This document shows, piece by piece, positions 8,912 to 18,481 of a DNA stretch of 64,000 nt. The DNA is taken from NCBI GenBank assembly GCA_003248775.1, contig QFQX01000002.1:152838-216837 (forward strand), in the 5' to 3' direction. This stretch comes from Shinella sp. (GTDB lineage: Bacteria > Pseudomonadota > Alphaproteobacteria > Rhizobiales > Rhizobiaceae). Position numbers and translations under genes: made by a program. Positions within the stretch are counted from its first letter, which is position 1. Each line of letters begins with the position of its first letter. The notes under the pieces are model-generated. The model searched no databases, had not been told where the DNA came from, and saw only the letters and a list, made by a program, of their open reading frames with translations.

Positions 8912-10033
8912 ATGAGCGGTCTCGGTATCGGCCTGATCGGCACGGGTTATATGGGCAAATGCCATGCACTGGCATGGAACAGCGTCGCCAGCGTCTTCGG
9001 CGACGTGGCGCGGCCTCGCCTCGTGACGCTGGCGGAAGTGAATGCCGACCTGGCATCGAAGAAAGCGGCGGAGCTCGGGTTCGCCCGCTCAACCGGCAAC
9101 TGGCGTGACCTGCTCTCCGATCCGGAAATCGACGTCATCTCGGTGACGACACCCAATGCCTTCCATCCCGAAATGGCAATCGCCGCCCTTGAGGCAGGCA
9201 AGCATGTCTGGTGCGAAAAGCCCATGGCGCCAGCCCTTCAGGACGCAATACGCATGCGCGATGCGGCAAAGAAATCCGGCCGCGCTGCCGTGATGGGCTA
9301 CAACTACATCCAGAACCCGATGATCCGCCACATCCGCCGTCTGATCGATGAAGGCGCGATCGGAAGCGTCAACCACGTTCGCGTCGAGATGGACGAGGAC
9401 TTCATGGCCGATCCCGAAACGCCCTTCTACTGGAAGAGCGAGATCACGTCCGGCTATGGCGCGCTCGACGACTTCGCCGTTCATCCGCTATCCCTGCTCT
9501 TCACGCTTTTCGGCCATGTGGAAAACGTGGTCACCGACATGGTGAAACCCTACCCGACGAGACCGCTGAAAGATGGCGGCGACCGCGAGGTCGAGAACCA
9601 CGACATCGCAAGCGTATTGATGAAACTGGAAGGTGGCATTTCCGCCGTGCTGCTGGCCAACCGCTCCGCCTGGGGACGCAAGGGCCGCATCGCCGTGCAG
9701 ATCTTCGGCTCGCGGGGCTCCATCCTCTACGATCAGGAACGGATGAACGAGTTCCAGCTCTATCAGGCCTCCGGCCGGCCGGAGGAACAGGGCTTCCGCA
9801 CGATCCTCGCCGCCCCTCATCACAAGCCCTACGACCGCTTCATTCCTGCTCCCGGCCACGGCCTCGGCTTCAACGACCTGAAGATCATCGAATGCCGCGA
9901 ACTGATCGCCGCGATCGGCGGCCAAAAGGCGCATGTCATCGATTTCGAGGAAGGGCTGAAGATCGAGCGCTCCGTGCACGCCATGGCCCGGGCCTTCGCC
10001 GAGAAGCGGTGGGTAGGTACCGACGAAGCGTAA
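8912..10033 (+). CDS. Gfo/Idh/MocA family oxidoreductase in the iol operon
   Basis: The 373-residue NAD(P)-dependent dehydrogenase has GLIGTGYMGKCHALAW at the N-terminus and the family CEKP motif, and is about 45 residues longer than idhA. It follows iolB by 48 bp with a GGGAGGAG ribosome site, so it is the last gene of the iol operon. Its context suggests oxidation or reduction of another inositol isomer or keto-inositol. Rhizobial IolY and Bacillus IolX/IolW are functional analogues to compare, but sequence alone does not tell whether it acts on scyllo-, D-chiro- or myo-inositol. A LEEG-type C-terminal segment and the DDFAVHPLS motif carry the usual active-site His. Confidence 0.82.
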   Translation: MSGLGIGLIGTGYMGKCHALAWNSVASVFGDVARPRLVTLAEVNADLASKKAAELGFARSTGNWRDLLSDPEIDVISVTTPNAFHPEMAIAALEAGKHVWCEKPMAPALQDAIRMRDAAKKSGRAAVMGYNYIQNPMIRHIRRLIDEGAIGSVNHVRVEMDEDFMADPETPFYWKSEITSGYGALDDFAVHPLSLLFTLFGHVENVVTDMVKPYPTRPLKDGGDREVENHDIASVLMKLEGGISAVLLANRSAWGRKGRIAVQIFGSRGSILYDQERMNEFQLYQASGRPEEQGFRTILAAPHHKPYDRFIPAPGHGLGFNDLKIIECRELIAAIGGQKAHVIDFEEGLKIERSVHAMARAFAEKRWVGTDEA

Positions 10034-10095
10034 ACTGTCGAGCCTATTAAACAGAGCTTGGGACTAATTTCCTTGCCTGCATCTCAATTGAGAGA

Positions 10096-10131
10096 CATAA
10101 TTCGCACTTGAGTACTCAGGAGCGAATTATG
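10096..10131. promoter_or_regulatory. Palindromic operator over the RelB-like antitoxin start
   Basis: The outer arms CATAATTCGC (10096-10105) and GCGAATTATG (10122-10131) are exact reverse complements. Between them is the smaller palindrome TGAGTACTCA. The right arm includes the antitoxin ATG and flanks its AGGAG ribosome site, so binding would block transcription or translation initiation. This is the usual design of a type II toxin-antitoxin autorepression site. Confidence 0.6.
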
Positions 10132-10425
10132 TCCAAGACCTCGATGCTTCATATCCGTATCGATGAAAAGCTGAAAAGCGAAGCCTCCGAGACCCTTGCC
10201 ACGGTCGGCCTGACGGTCTCCGACGCAGTGAGAATTCTTCTGACTCGCATTACACGTGAAGGCGGGCTTCCAGCCGGCCTCACTGTCGATCCCGAGGCCC
10301 ACGATGCCTGGTTTCGTGAAAAGGTACGCGAAGCCTTGGCTGACGACCGCCCGCCGGTCTCACACGATGTCGTCATGGATGAAGTTCAGGCACTGATCGA
10401 CAGGAAGCGCCGTACTCAAGATTGA
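10129..10425 (+). CDS. RelB/DinJ-family antitoxin
   Basis: The 98-residue protein begins MSKTSMLHIRIDEKLK, a ribbon-helix-helix DNA-binding N-terminus, followed by the SDAVRILLTRITREGGLP segment characteristic of RelB/DinJ antitoxins. The acidic/polar C-terminal half should wrap the toxin. I chose the ATG at 10129 because AGGAG lies 6 bp upstream; a TTG at 10108 would add 7 residues. Its stop overlaps the toxin reading frame. The antitoxin probably represses its own promoter through the palindrome that covers its start. Confidence 0.85.
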   Translation: MSKTSMLHIRIDEKLKSEASETLATVGLTVSDAVRILLTRITREGGLPAGLTVDPEAHDAWFREKVREALADDRPPVSHDVVMDEVQALIDRKRRTQD

Positions 10426-10699
10426 GTGGCGTCAGACGGCCCGCGAGGACCTTCTTGCCATCATCGGCTTCATTACGGATCACAATCCCGGCGCCGCTCA
10501 ACGGCTCAAGGACGAGATCCTTTCCAAGGTGTTGAGACTGACGGAATATCCACAACTGCATCGGACGGGACGGGTCTCCGGAACGCGAGAAATGGTCGTT
10601 CACGCCAACTACATCGTTATCTACACCGAAAACGATACAACCATCTCAATTCTACGCGTGTTGCACGGCGCCCAGCAGTGGCCGCCGCACGATACGTAA
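10412..10699 (+). CDS. RelE/ParE-family toxin without a standard start codon
   Basis: A frame with clear RelE/ParE homology runs to the TAA at 10697. It reads KIEWRQTAREDLLAIIGFI near the start, then EYPQLHRTGRVSGTREMVV and NYIVIYT...ISILRVLHGAQQWP, all classic for the family. The frame begins after an upstream TGA at 10394-10396, and no ATG, GTG or TTG occurs before the conserved KIEW. Codons there are GTA (10412), CTC, AAG, ATT (10421). Translation must therefore use a rare start such as ATT, depend on coupling to the overlapping antitoxin, or be lost. The coordinates begin at the GTA where the family's usual first residue would be. If translated, it would act as an mRNA interferase or gyrase poison. 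Confidence 0.7.
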   Translation, partial: VLKIEWRQTAREDLLAIIGFITDHNPGAAQRLKDEILSKVLRLTEYPQLHRTGRVSGTREMVVHANYIVIYTENDTTISILRVLHGAQQWPPHDT

Positions 10700-10705
10700 T
10701 GTCCC

Positions 10706-11518
10706 CTAAATTCCAGCTCTGATGAACGCGATCGACTGCGCCAAGGCCTCAGCCGGGTCCGACGCTTCATGTACGGAAGACGCAAAAGGTTCAAACGAGA
10801 AGAAGCCGGAATAGCCTTGCTCGCGCAGTGTCCGGATCTGGCCGATATTGCCGAGCCGGTCTTCGCCGTCGATCAGCACGCGATGGGCGTCGAGCATGTC
10901 ATTGACACCAACGGAGTTGTCGGTGACACCGGAAATATGCACGAGCCCGGTTTGCGCCGGATAAAATTCAAGCTCGCCGGCGAGATGATGATGGAAGGTA
11001 TCGTGGACGAGGCGGAAGCTCGCGCCAAAGCCGAGTTCGTTGATCGCCTCGACGGCCTCCCTCTTGGAGCGGAGCGAGCAGATCGGAAAGCCCAGCGGCT
11101 CGACTAACCCGCCGATCCCGGCATCGGCGAGAATGGGTTGCAGGCCTTTCAGGGCCTTGCGCAAATTCGCCTGCCGTTCGCCATCGGCACGGCCGCTGCC
11201 GTCATTGACCGGCACCAGGACGAGGGCACGCGCGCCGCAATCGCGAGCGTAGCCGGCAAGCGCTTTCGCTTCCTCCTCGCATTCCGGTGTCCATTCGTTG
11301 AACCGCTGCAGCGCGTTGATCGAGAAGATCGTGAGCTCCCGGTCTTCCGCCAGCTTTCTGATTTCGGCGGCCGGCGTTCCGTCGAGGATGGCATTGCCTG
11401 CAAGATCGTTGCGGATTTCCACAGCCCTGGTTCCGAGCTTCTTCGCAAGATCGAAGAAAGCCGGCAGTGGCAGTTGCGGCGCAGACATGTGGTTCAGCGC
11501 AAAGGAGATATCGGTCAT
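10706..11518 (-). CDS. Sugar-phosphate isomerase/epimerase (IolI/inosose-isomerase-like TIM barrel)
   Basis: The 270-residue AP-endonuclease-2-type TIM barrel contains LGTRAVEIRNDLAG, GGLVEPLGFP and LVHDTFHHHLAGE, where the Glu, Asp and His residues bind a divalent metal. Its place after the inositol transporter genes suggests an IolI/IolH-like role in interconverting inosose isomers. I chose the ATG at 11518 (MTDISFALNHM), preceded by GGAGCAGGAA. A larger open frame upstream to 12112 is the antisense shadow of iatP. A strong terminator lies just upstream, between iatP and this gene, so it may be weakly expressed or have its own promoter. It converges on the RelE-like gene, 6 bp away. Confidence 0.78.
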   Translation of the reverse strand: MTDISFALNHMSAPQLPLPAFFDLAKKLGTRAVEIRNDLAGNAILDGTPAAEIRKLAEDRELTIFSINALQRFNEWTPECEEEAKALAGYARDCGARALVLVPVNDGSGRADGERQANLRKALKGLQPILADAGIGGLVEPLGFPICSLRSKREAVEAINELGFGASFRLVHDTFHHHLAGELEFYPAQTGLVHISGVTDNSVGVNDMLDAHRVLIDGEDRLGNIGQIRTLREQGYSGFFSFEPFASSVHEASDPAEALAQSIAFIRAGI

Positions 11519-11538
11519 GGAAATTCCTGCTCCGGATG

Positions 11539-11564
11539 GAAAAAGGGCCGGCGAAGCCGGCCCT
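11539..11564 (-). terminator. Intrinsic terminator with UUCG loop after iatP
   Basis: Read leftward, AGGGCCGG pairs with CCGGCCCT around a C-UUCG-G tetraloop and is followed directly by five T residues (positions 11543-11539). This is a textbook rho-independent terminator for the ibpA-iatA-iatP transcript. It lies 17 bp beyond the iatP stop and 21 bp before the next gene. Confidence 0.8.
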
Positions 11565-11580
11565 GAGGTTGAGGAGGAGA

Positions 11581-12612
11581 TCAGCGTTTCGCGCGCTTCT
11601 TCTGGCGGTAGACGTCCGCAACCACGGCGGCCACGATAATCATGCCCTTGATGATTTCCTGGTAATAGGCATCGACGCGCAGGAAGGTGAATCCGGAGGC
11701 CATGACGCCGAGGATGATCGTGCCGATCACCGTGCCGGTGATACGGCCCGCACCTCCCGCAAGCGACGTCCCGCCGATGACGGCTGCGGCAATCGCATCG
11801 AGTTCGTACATCACGCCCATGCCGGCCTGCGCGGTCTGTGCGCGGGCTGCCGTGACGATGCCTGCAAGACCGGCCAGCATGCCGGCGATGGCATAGACCT
11901 TGATCAGGTGCTTTTCGACATTGATACCGGAAACCCGGGCCGCCTGAACGTTGGCGCCGATCGCATAGGTGAACTTGCCGTAGCGAGTATAGCGCAGCGC
12001 GATATGGAAGATGATCGCGACGAGAAGGAACACCACCACGGGCCAGATTCCGGTACCGATGAAGGTGAACTGCTCGGTCAAACCGGAGACCGGCTGGCCC
12101 TTTGTGTACCACTTGGAAATACCGCGCGCCGTTACCATCATGCCCAGCGTGGCGATGAAGGGCGGGATCTTAGTTCTGGCGATCAGCTGGCCGTTGATGT
12201 AACCGGCGAGCAGGCCGATCAGAATGCCGACGGCAATCGGGACGAAGAACGGCATGTCCGTCAGGCCCGGGTAAAGCGCGCGCGACCAGGTCGAGGACTG
12301 GGCGAAACTCGCCGAAATCATCGCCGTCATGCCGACGACGGAACCGGAAGACAGATCGATGCCGCCGGTGATGATGACCTGTGTCACTCCGACCGAGATG
12401 ATGCCGATCACCGCGACCTGCAGGATCATGATCGTCAGGCGCTGCGGGTTCATGAGGAAGCTCTGGCCGACGAATACCCAGCCGAGCAGTTCGAAGATCA
12501 GGGCAATGCCGATCAGCACCAGCAGGATGTTGGCTTCCGGCGGAATTCGGTGGCTGTTGGGCCGGCCTGTCTTCAGATCGACATCGGCCTTCGTGGCAGT
12601 TGGATGGTTCAT
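11581..12612 (-). CDS. iatP: Inositol ABC transporter permease
   Basis: IatP forms the membrane channel of the myo-inositol importer (carbohydrate uptake class 2, RbsC-like). The 343-residue protein has 8-10 hydrophobic segments and the motif VIITGGIDLSSGSVVG, conserved in this permease class, plus AAVIGGTSLAGGAGRI in the later half. I chose the ATG at 12612, which is well spaced from GGGAGGAG; a frame start at 12633 would precede the ribosome site. It follows iatA by 31 bp and is followed by a terminator. Confidence 0.88.
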   Translation of the reverse strand: MNHPTATKADVDLKTGRPNSHRIPPEANILLVLIGIALIFELLGWVFVGQSFLMNPQRLTIMILQVAVIGIISVGVTQVIITGGIDLSSGSVVGMTAMISASFAQSSTWSRALYPGLTDMPFFVPIAVGILIGLLAGYINGQLIARTKIPPFIATLGMMVTARGISKWYTKGQPVSGLTEQFTFIGTGIWPVVVFLLVAIIFHIALRYTRYGKFTYAIGANVQAARVSGINVEKHLIKVYAIAGMLAGLAGIVTAARAQTAQAGMGVMYELDAIAAAVIGGTSLAGGAGRITGTVIGTIILGVMASGFTFLRVDAYYQEIIKGMIIVAAVVADVYRQKKRAKR

Positions 12613-12643
12613 CATCTCCTCCCTTTCGATCATCGGGACGGCG

Positions 12644-14182
<1,539 letters not shown>

Positions 14183-14212
14183 AGCAAAGTCTCCTCGCTC
14201 ATCATCCGGGGT

Positions 14213-14238
14213 GGAGTGCGGGCGATGGCCCGCACTCC
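14213..14238. other. Hairpin between ibpA and iatA
   Basis: GGAGTGCGGGC and GCCCGCACTCC form an 11-bp perfect stem with a 4-nt loop in the 80-bp gap between ibpA and iatA. It has no run of T on the leftward strand. Such hairpins after binding-protein genes usually protect the upstream mRNA or partly terminate, so that the binding protein is made in excess over the membrane components. Confidence 0.6.
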
Positions 14239-14262
14239 TTTCGGTCTTTCCTGAGAGAAAGA

Positions 14263-15195
14263 TCAGTTCTTGGCCTGATAGTCCTTGAGGTTTTCCGGCG
14301 TCACGAGTTCGAAGGGAATGTAGACCTTCTTGTCGACGGCCTCGCCCTTGGCGAGCTTCAGGGCCGCATCGAGAGCGCCCTTGCCCTGTCCGGCAGCGTT
14401 CTGGAACACGGTGACGTCGAGGTCGCCGGCTTCCATGGCAGCCAGAGCGTCCTGGGTCGCGTCAACGCCGGCGACGACATATTCCTTCATGTCCTTGCCG
14501 GCAGCCTTCAGAGCCTGGATTGCGCCGATTGCCATTTCATCGTTGTTGGCGATGACGGCGTTGAATTCGAGACCACTCGACAGCCAGTTGGTCACGAGGT
14601 CGGAACCCTGCGTGCGCTGCCAGTTGGCGGTCTGCTCTTCGACGATCTCGATGCCCTTGCACTCGTCGGTCGCGACGACATCGCGAACGGCCTGGGTGCG
14701 CATGCGGGCGCCCTGGTTGGAAAGCTCGCCCATCATGACGACGGCCTTGCCCTTGCCACCGAGAAGACGGCAAACTTCTTTGGCTTCCAGGGTGCCGGCC
14801 ACGATTTCTTCGGATGCGACGAAGGATTGCTTGTCCGGCAGTTCGTTGACGTTGACGGGTTCGCGGTTGACGTAGACAAGCGGAATGCCGGCATCGGCAG
14901 CGAGCTTCGACATGGCAACCGTCGCGTCGGTATCAACCGGATTGACGATGATGGCATCGACGCCTGCAGCGATGAAGTTCTGGATCTGGCTCTGCTGCTT
15001 GGCTACGTCGTTCTGCGCGTCCTCGACCTGCAGCGAAACGCCGCTCATGTCCTTGGCATAGTCCTGCATGCCGTTGCGCAGAACGGTCAGAAAGTTATCG
15101 TCGAACAACGCCATGGAAACGCCGACGGTTTCCGCATGCGCAGCGGTGCTCAGGAGCACGGAAACAGCCGCACCCATTACGAGCTTCTTCATCAT
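14263..15195 (-). CDS. ibpA: Periplasmic inositol-binding protein
   Basis: The 310-residue peripheral-binding-protein-1 family member starts with a signal peptide (MMKKLVMGAAVSVLLSTAAHA, cleaved before ETVGVSM). It contains DAIIVNPVDTDAT and VIANNDEMAIGAIQAL, typical of sugar-binding proteins of the RbsB type. It captures inositol in the periplasm for IatAP. I chose the ATG at 15195, which follows GGGAGGAG; an in-frame start at 15234 would place 13 charged residues ahead of the signal peptide. The IolR-like palindrome lies 136 bp upstream, tying the operon to the iol regulon. Confidence 0.9.
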   Translation of the reverse strand: MMKKLVMGAAVSVLLSTAAHAETVGVSMALFDDNFLTVLRNGMQDYAKDMSGVSLQVEDAQNDVAKQQSQIQNFIAAGVDAIIVNPVDTDATVAMSKLAADAGIPLVYVNREPVNVNELPDKQSFVASEEIVAGTLEAKEVCRLLGGKGKAVVMMGELSNQGARMRTQAVRDVVATDECKGIEIVEEQTANWQRTQGSDLVTNWLSSGLEFNAVIANNDEMAIGAIQALKAAGKDMKEYVVAGVDATQDALAAMEAGDLDVTVFQNAAGQGKGALDAALKLAKGEAVDKKVYIPFELVTPENLKDYQAKN

Positions 15196-15330
15196 GATCT
15201 TCTCCTCCCAGTGTGTCCGGCGCCACTCGTTCATGCCGGAAACCAGCCTCCCCGACCGGTTGCGTATCCTCCTTCGCTCGATGAGAAAAACGGAATAAAG
15301 AAACCGTATTTGTCATCTCGCAAACTATTT

Positions 15331-15347
15331 ATTCCATTTTTTGGAAT
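15331..15347. promoter_or_regulatory. Candidate IolR operator upstream of ibpA
   Basis: ATTCCATTTTTTGGAAT is the exact reverse complement of the 17-bp palindrome at 3069-3085 upstream of iolC. It lies in the leader of the ibpA operon. The rest of the stretch from 15348 to 15683 holds one strong hairpin (15439-15468) and no gene that I can support. Confidence 0.6.
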
Positions 15348-15438
15348 GTGCGTCAATCACCCGGATGGAAATTGACCGGGCGGAACGACGCTTTATCAAA
15401 TGCCTTCCGACATTGGTCCGACCCGGCCGGAAAAGCAT

Positions 15439-15468
15439 GAACGCCCGGCCGAGTTCGGCCGGGCGTTC
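15439..15468 (-). terminator. Strong hairpin, probable terminator of the molybdenum-hydroxylase operon
   Basis: GAACGCCCGGCCGA and TCGGCCGGGCGTTC form a perfect 14-bp stem with a 2-nt loop. Read leftward it is followed within a few bases by CTTTT. It lies about 215 bp beyond the stop of the leftward operon at 15684, with only the ibpA leader beyond it. The lack of a long T run keeps this below certainty. Confidence 0.5.
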
Positions 15469-15683
15469 CCATGGAAACCATGATGTGATCGGATTGCGGG
15501 AAATCACTGCAGGGATGAGAACCGAGGCTGTGTCCCATTAAAACCGGGCGACCACATCGAACGACTTCGGTCGAATGGAGCACATCCGTCGCTTCGCGGC
15601 CCGCTGGAACCGCATAGCTGCTTACCTCCGAGCTTCATTCATCTCCTCGAGGTGATGACATGGATCATGAATGTCGATCCAAC

Positions 15684-18002
15684 CTAACCCTTCAGTGCCG
15701 CAAGCACTGCGTCGGGAGTGATCGGCAGATGTCGCAGGCGCACGCCGACCGCCTCGAAGATCGCATTGCCGATCGCTGGCGCCACGACCGTCGTTCCCGG
15801 TTCGCCGAGACCAACCGGCACCTCCGTGCTTTCGACGATCTCCACCACCAGTTCCGGCGTATCGATCATGCGAAGCGGCGTGTAGGTATCGAGATTGCTG
15901 TCACGCACCTGCCCGTTCTCGAATTCCGTGCCCTCGTAGAGCGCCATGGAAAGGCCCCAGAGAGCCGAGCCCTCACACTGGGCGCGGGCGCCATCGGGAT
16001 CGACGGCAATGCCGCAATCCACCACCAGCCAGATCTTCTGCACGTCGATGTGACCGGTCTTGCGATCGACATGGACCTGCACGGCTCCGCCGACCCATGT
16101 CGGCATGGTACGTGCCTGCCCGTAAGTCGTGGCAAGCCCGATTGCGGTGTCGGCCGGAAGCGTGGTCTTGCCATAGCCTGAAAGTTCGGCAACGCGGGAA
16201 AGCACATGTGCCTGCCGTGAAGCGCCACCGACAGAATCCGGCGAGGTGCCGGCGTTGCGTCCCTCGGCCTTCAGGAGGTCGAGGCGGAACTGCAGCGGGT
16301 CCTTGCCTGCCTTTACCGCAGCCTCGTGCATGAAGCTTTCCACCGACCAGTTGATCCAGCCCGGGGACACCGAACGCAGCCAGCCCGGACGGAACGTGCT
16401 TTCCGCCAGATCGTTGGAAATCGCCCGCAGCCGCTGCGCGCCCACCGAATACCAATGGTCGCCGCCGTCGCTGGCGAACGGATCATAGGCCTCTCCGTTG
16501 ACGCCTTTCGGCATGAAGACCGGGATCATCACCTTGGTCGGCCATCCCGCCGCGACTGCCGTATCCATGGCAATGACGTTCTTGCTCTCGTCGAATGCCA
16601 TGCGCAGTCTCTGCACCGACGGCGAACGAGGGCTGTCGAACAACGCGTCCTGCGGCCGCATCATCACCATCTTCACCGGTTTGCCGCCGAGCGCCTTGGA
16701 GGCAAGAGCCACGGGCACCGCATAGTCCCCGTTCAGCCGTCGACCGAAGCCGCCGCCGAGCAGATAACTGCGCATGATGACACCGTTTTCGTCCACGCCG
16801 AGAGCTTTCTGCAGCCAGGGCAGCGCAAGCGACTGCCATTGGTTGCCGGTGTGGATTTCCCATACGCCCTCCGGGTTCTGGAAGGCCAGAGCGTTAAGCG
16901 GTTCGAGCTGGAAGTGCAGCACCGTGGCCGTGGTATATTCGGCCTCGATCGTATCGGCAGCCTTGGCGAAGACCGGATCGACATTGGTGTCGCCTGTATC
17001 GAGGATTGCCCCCTTGCTTTCATCCGCGATCAGCTTGCGGGCGTGGTCCTGAATATCGGCCTCTCTTACCTTGGCGGTTTCGCCTGCCTTCCACTCGACC
17101 TTCACAAGTTCGGACGCCTTACAGGCGGCCCAATAGCTGGCCGCAATCACCATGGCCCAGCCCGGAACGGTTCCCGAGGGATCCTCGAGCCTGATCGTCT
17201 GCTGGTAGCCCTTGACAGCTTTCGCGGCGCTGTCATCGATGCTGACGATTTCCGAACCGTAGCGTGTCGGCGGCAGGAGCGGCGCGGCATAGACCATGCC
17301 CTCGACCTTGGCATCGATGCCGAAGATCGCCTGGCCCGTCGTCTTGCCCGAGATGTCGAGCGCCGTCACATCCTTGCCGACCATGGTCAGCTCGGAATGA
17401 GGCTTGAGCGGGAGAGCCTTGAGTTCGTCCTCGGTGAAGCTCCGGGTTATGCCCTGCGCCACCAGTTCTCCGAACGCGGCGGAATTCCCGCCACCGGAGA
17501 CAACGCCATCAGCCACCTTGATGTCCGATGCGGGGATGCCCCAGAGTTCCGCCGCCTTTTCAGATAGCGCCACGCGTCCTGCGGCACCGGCCTGTCGATA
17601 TACCGGCCAGCTCTGCCAGACGGACCAGCTGCCGCCCGTAACCATGAGACCCCACTTGGCATCAGTATCGACATGCTCGATATGCACGTCATCCCATTTC
17701 GCGCCGAGTTCATCGGCGAGGATGCGGGCAATCGCGGTCCCGACATGCTGGCCCATCTCGGCGCGGATGATGTTGACGTTGACCTTGCCCCCGGCATCGA
17801 TCCAATACCAGATCGAAGGTTCGTAGCGCGCGCCGGCCGCCTCGATCGGCAGGCCATCCGCAGACTGCGGGTTCATGGCCGCAAGACCTCCGCGCGGGAA
17901 GCCGAACACTGCGCCGGCCGCGCACATGGAAATCAGGAAGCCGCGGCGGTTGAGTTGAGGTCCCTTGCCCTTGGGAAGGGAGAAACGGACGGTATCAGCC
18001 AT
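15684..18002 (-). CDS. Molybdopterin-binding subunit of a xanthine-oxidase-family oxidoreductase (Tat exported)
   Basis: The 772-residue large subunit resembles the beta subunit of isoquinoline 1-oxidoreductase and membrane-linked aldehyde dehydrogenases. NRRGFLIS near residue 18 is a twin-arginine motif followed by a hydrophobic stretch, so it is exported folded. GGFGRRLNGDY is a molybdopterin-contact segment, and GLGEPGTTVVAPAIGNAI near the C-terminus carries the catalytic glutamate. It would hydroxylate an aldehyde or N-heterocycle in the periplasm, passing electrons to the 2Fe-2S subunit and the cytochrome encoded upstream. It overlaps the 2Fe-2S gene by 8 bp. The substrate cannot be read from sequence. 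Confidence 0.85.
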   Translation of the reverse strand: MADTVRFSLPKGKGPQLNRRGFLISMCAAGAVFGFPRGGLAAMNPQSADGLPIEAAGARYEPSIWYWIDAGGKVNVNIIRAEMGQHVGTAIARILADELGAKWDDVHIEHVDTDAKWGLMVTGGSWSVWQSWPVYRQAGAAGRVALSEKAAELWGIPASDIKVADGVVSGGGNSAAFGELVAQGITRSFTEDELKALPLKPHSELTMVGKDVTALDISGKTTGQAIFGIDAKVEGMVYAAPLLPPTRYGSEIVSIDDSAAKAVKGYQQTIRLEDPSGTVPGWAMVIAASYWAACKASELVKVEWKAGETAKVREADIQDHARKLIADESKGAILDTGDTNVDPVFAKAADTIEAEYTTATVLHFQLEPLNALAFQNPEGVWEIHTGNQWQSLALPWLQKALGVDENGVIMRSYLLGGGFGRRLNGDYAVPVALASKALGGKPVKMVMMRPQDALFDSPRSPSVQRLRMAFDESKNVIAMDTAVAAGWPTKVMIPVFMPKGVNGEAYDPFASDGGDHWYSVGAQRLRAISNDLAESTFRPGWLRSVSPGWINWSVESFMHEAAVKAGKDPLQFRLDLLKAEGRNAGTSPDSVGGASRQAHVLSRVAELSGYGKTTLPADTAIGLATTYGQARTMPTWVGGAVQVHVDRKTGHIDVQKIWLVVDCGIAVDPDGARAQCEGSALWGLSMALYEGTEFENGQVRDSNLDTYTPLRMIDTPELVVEIVESTEVPVGLGEPGTTVVAPAIGNAIFEAVGVRLRHLPITPDAVLAALKG

Positions 18003-18468
18003 TGACGGTCTCCCCTCTCATTGCGGCGGCAGCTTCGCGCACGGCCTCGCGAATACGACCATAGGTCATGCAACGACAGAGATTGCCGGTCATGACGGCA
18101 TCGATGTCATCGTCGGTGGGATTGGGAATATCCTTCAGAAAGGCAGCCGCCTGCATGATCTGGCCGGACTGACAGTAGCCGCATTGCGGCACCCGCAGGT
18201 GACGCCAGGCCTGCTGGACGGGGTGATTGCCCTCCTTGTCGAGGCCTTCGATGGTGGTGACATCCGCGCCGGCCACGTCCTGGACAGCGGTGATGCAGGA
18301 GCGCGTGGCGCGCCCGCCGACATGGACGGTACAGGCACCGCACATGCCGATGCCGCAGCCGTATTTGGTGCCGGTGAGGCCGGCTTCGTCACGAATGACC
18401 CATAGCAGCGGAGTATCAGGTTCCACGTCGATCTTGACGGCGCGGCCGTTGATGGTGAACTCGATCAT
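17995..18468 (-). CDS. 2Fe-2S subunit of the molybdenum hydroxylase
   Basis: The ~157-residue ferredoxin-like subunit has the plant-type cluster motif CGIGMCGAC with a fourth Cys (RSC) and the second, four-helix cluster motif CGYCQSGQ...CRCMTY. These give the two 2Fe-2S centres that carry electrons from the molybdenum site. The ATG at 18468 (MIEFTING) is better spaced from GAGG than the ATG two codons upstream at 18474. It lacks its own signal peptide, so it is presumably exported together with the Tat-bearing large subunit. It begins 14 bp after the cytochrome gene ends. Confidence 0.87.
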   Translation of the reverse strand: MIEFTINGRAVKIDVEPDTPLLWVIRDEAGLTGTKYGCGIGMCGACTVHVGGRATRSCITAVQDVAGADVTTIEGLDKEGNHPVQQAWRHLRVPQCGYCQSGQIMQAAAFLKDIPNPTDDDIDAVMTGNLCRCMTYGRIREAVREAAAAMRGETVNG

Positions 18469-18481
18469 AGTCATGTCCTCG

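Noticed and set aside
10426..10722. Plus-strand frame starting at GTG 10426 after the RelB-like gene
   Set aside because: It is in a different frame from the RelE/ParE homology and gives a protein with no family features.
11519..12112. Apparent N-terminal extension of the IolI-like protein
   Set aside because: The extension is an out-of-frame reading of iatP. The homology and a ribosome site begin at 11518.
15348..15683. Possible small genes between the ibpA leader and the molybdenum-hydroxylase operon
   Set aside because: Open frames here are short, overlap on both strands and resemble nothing that I know; only the hairpin at 15439-15468 is convincing.
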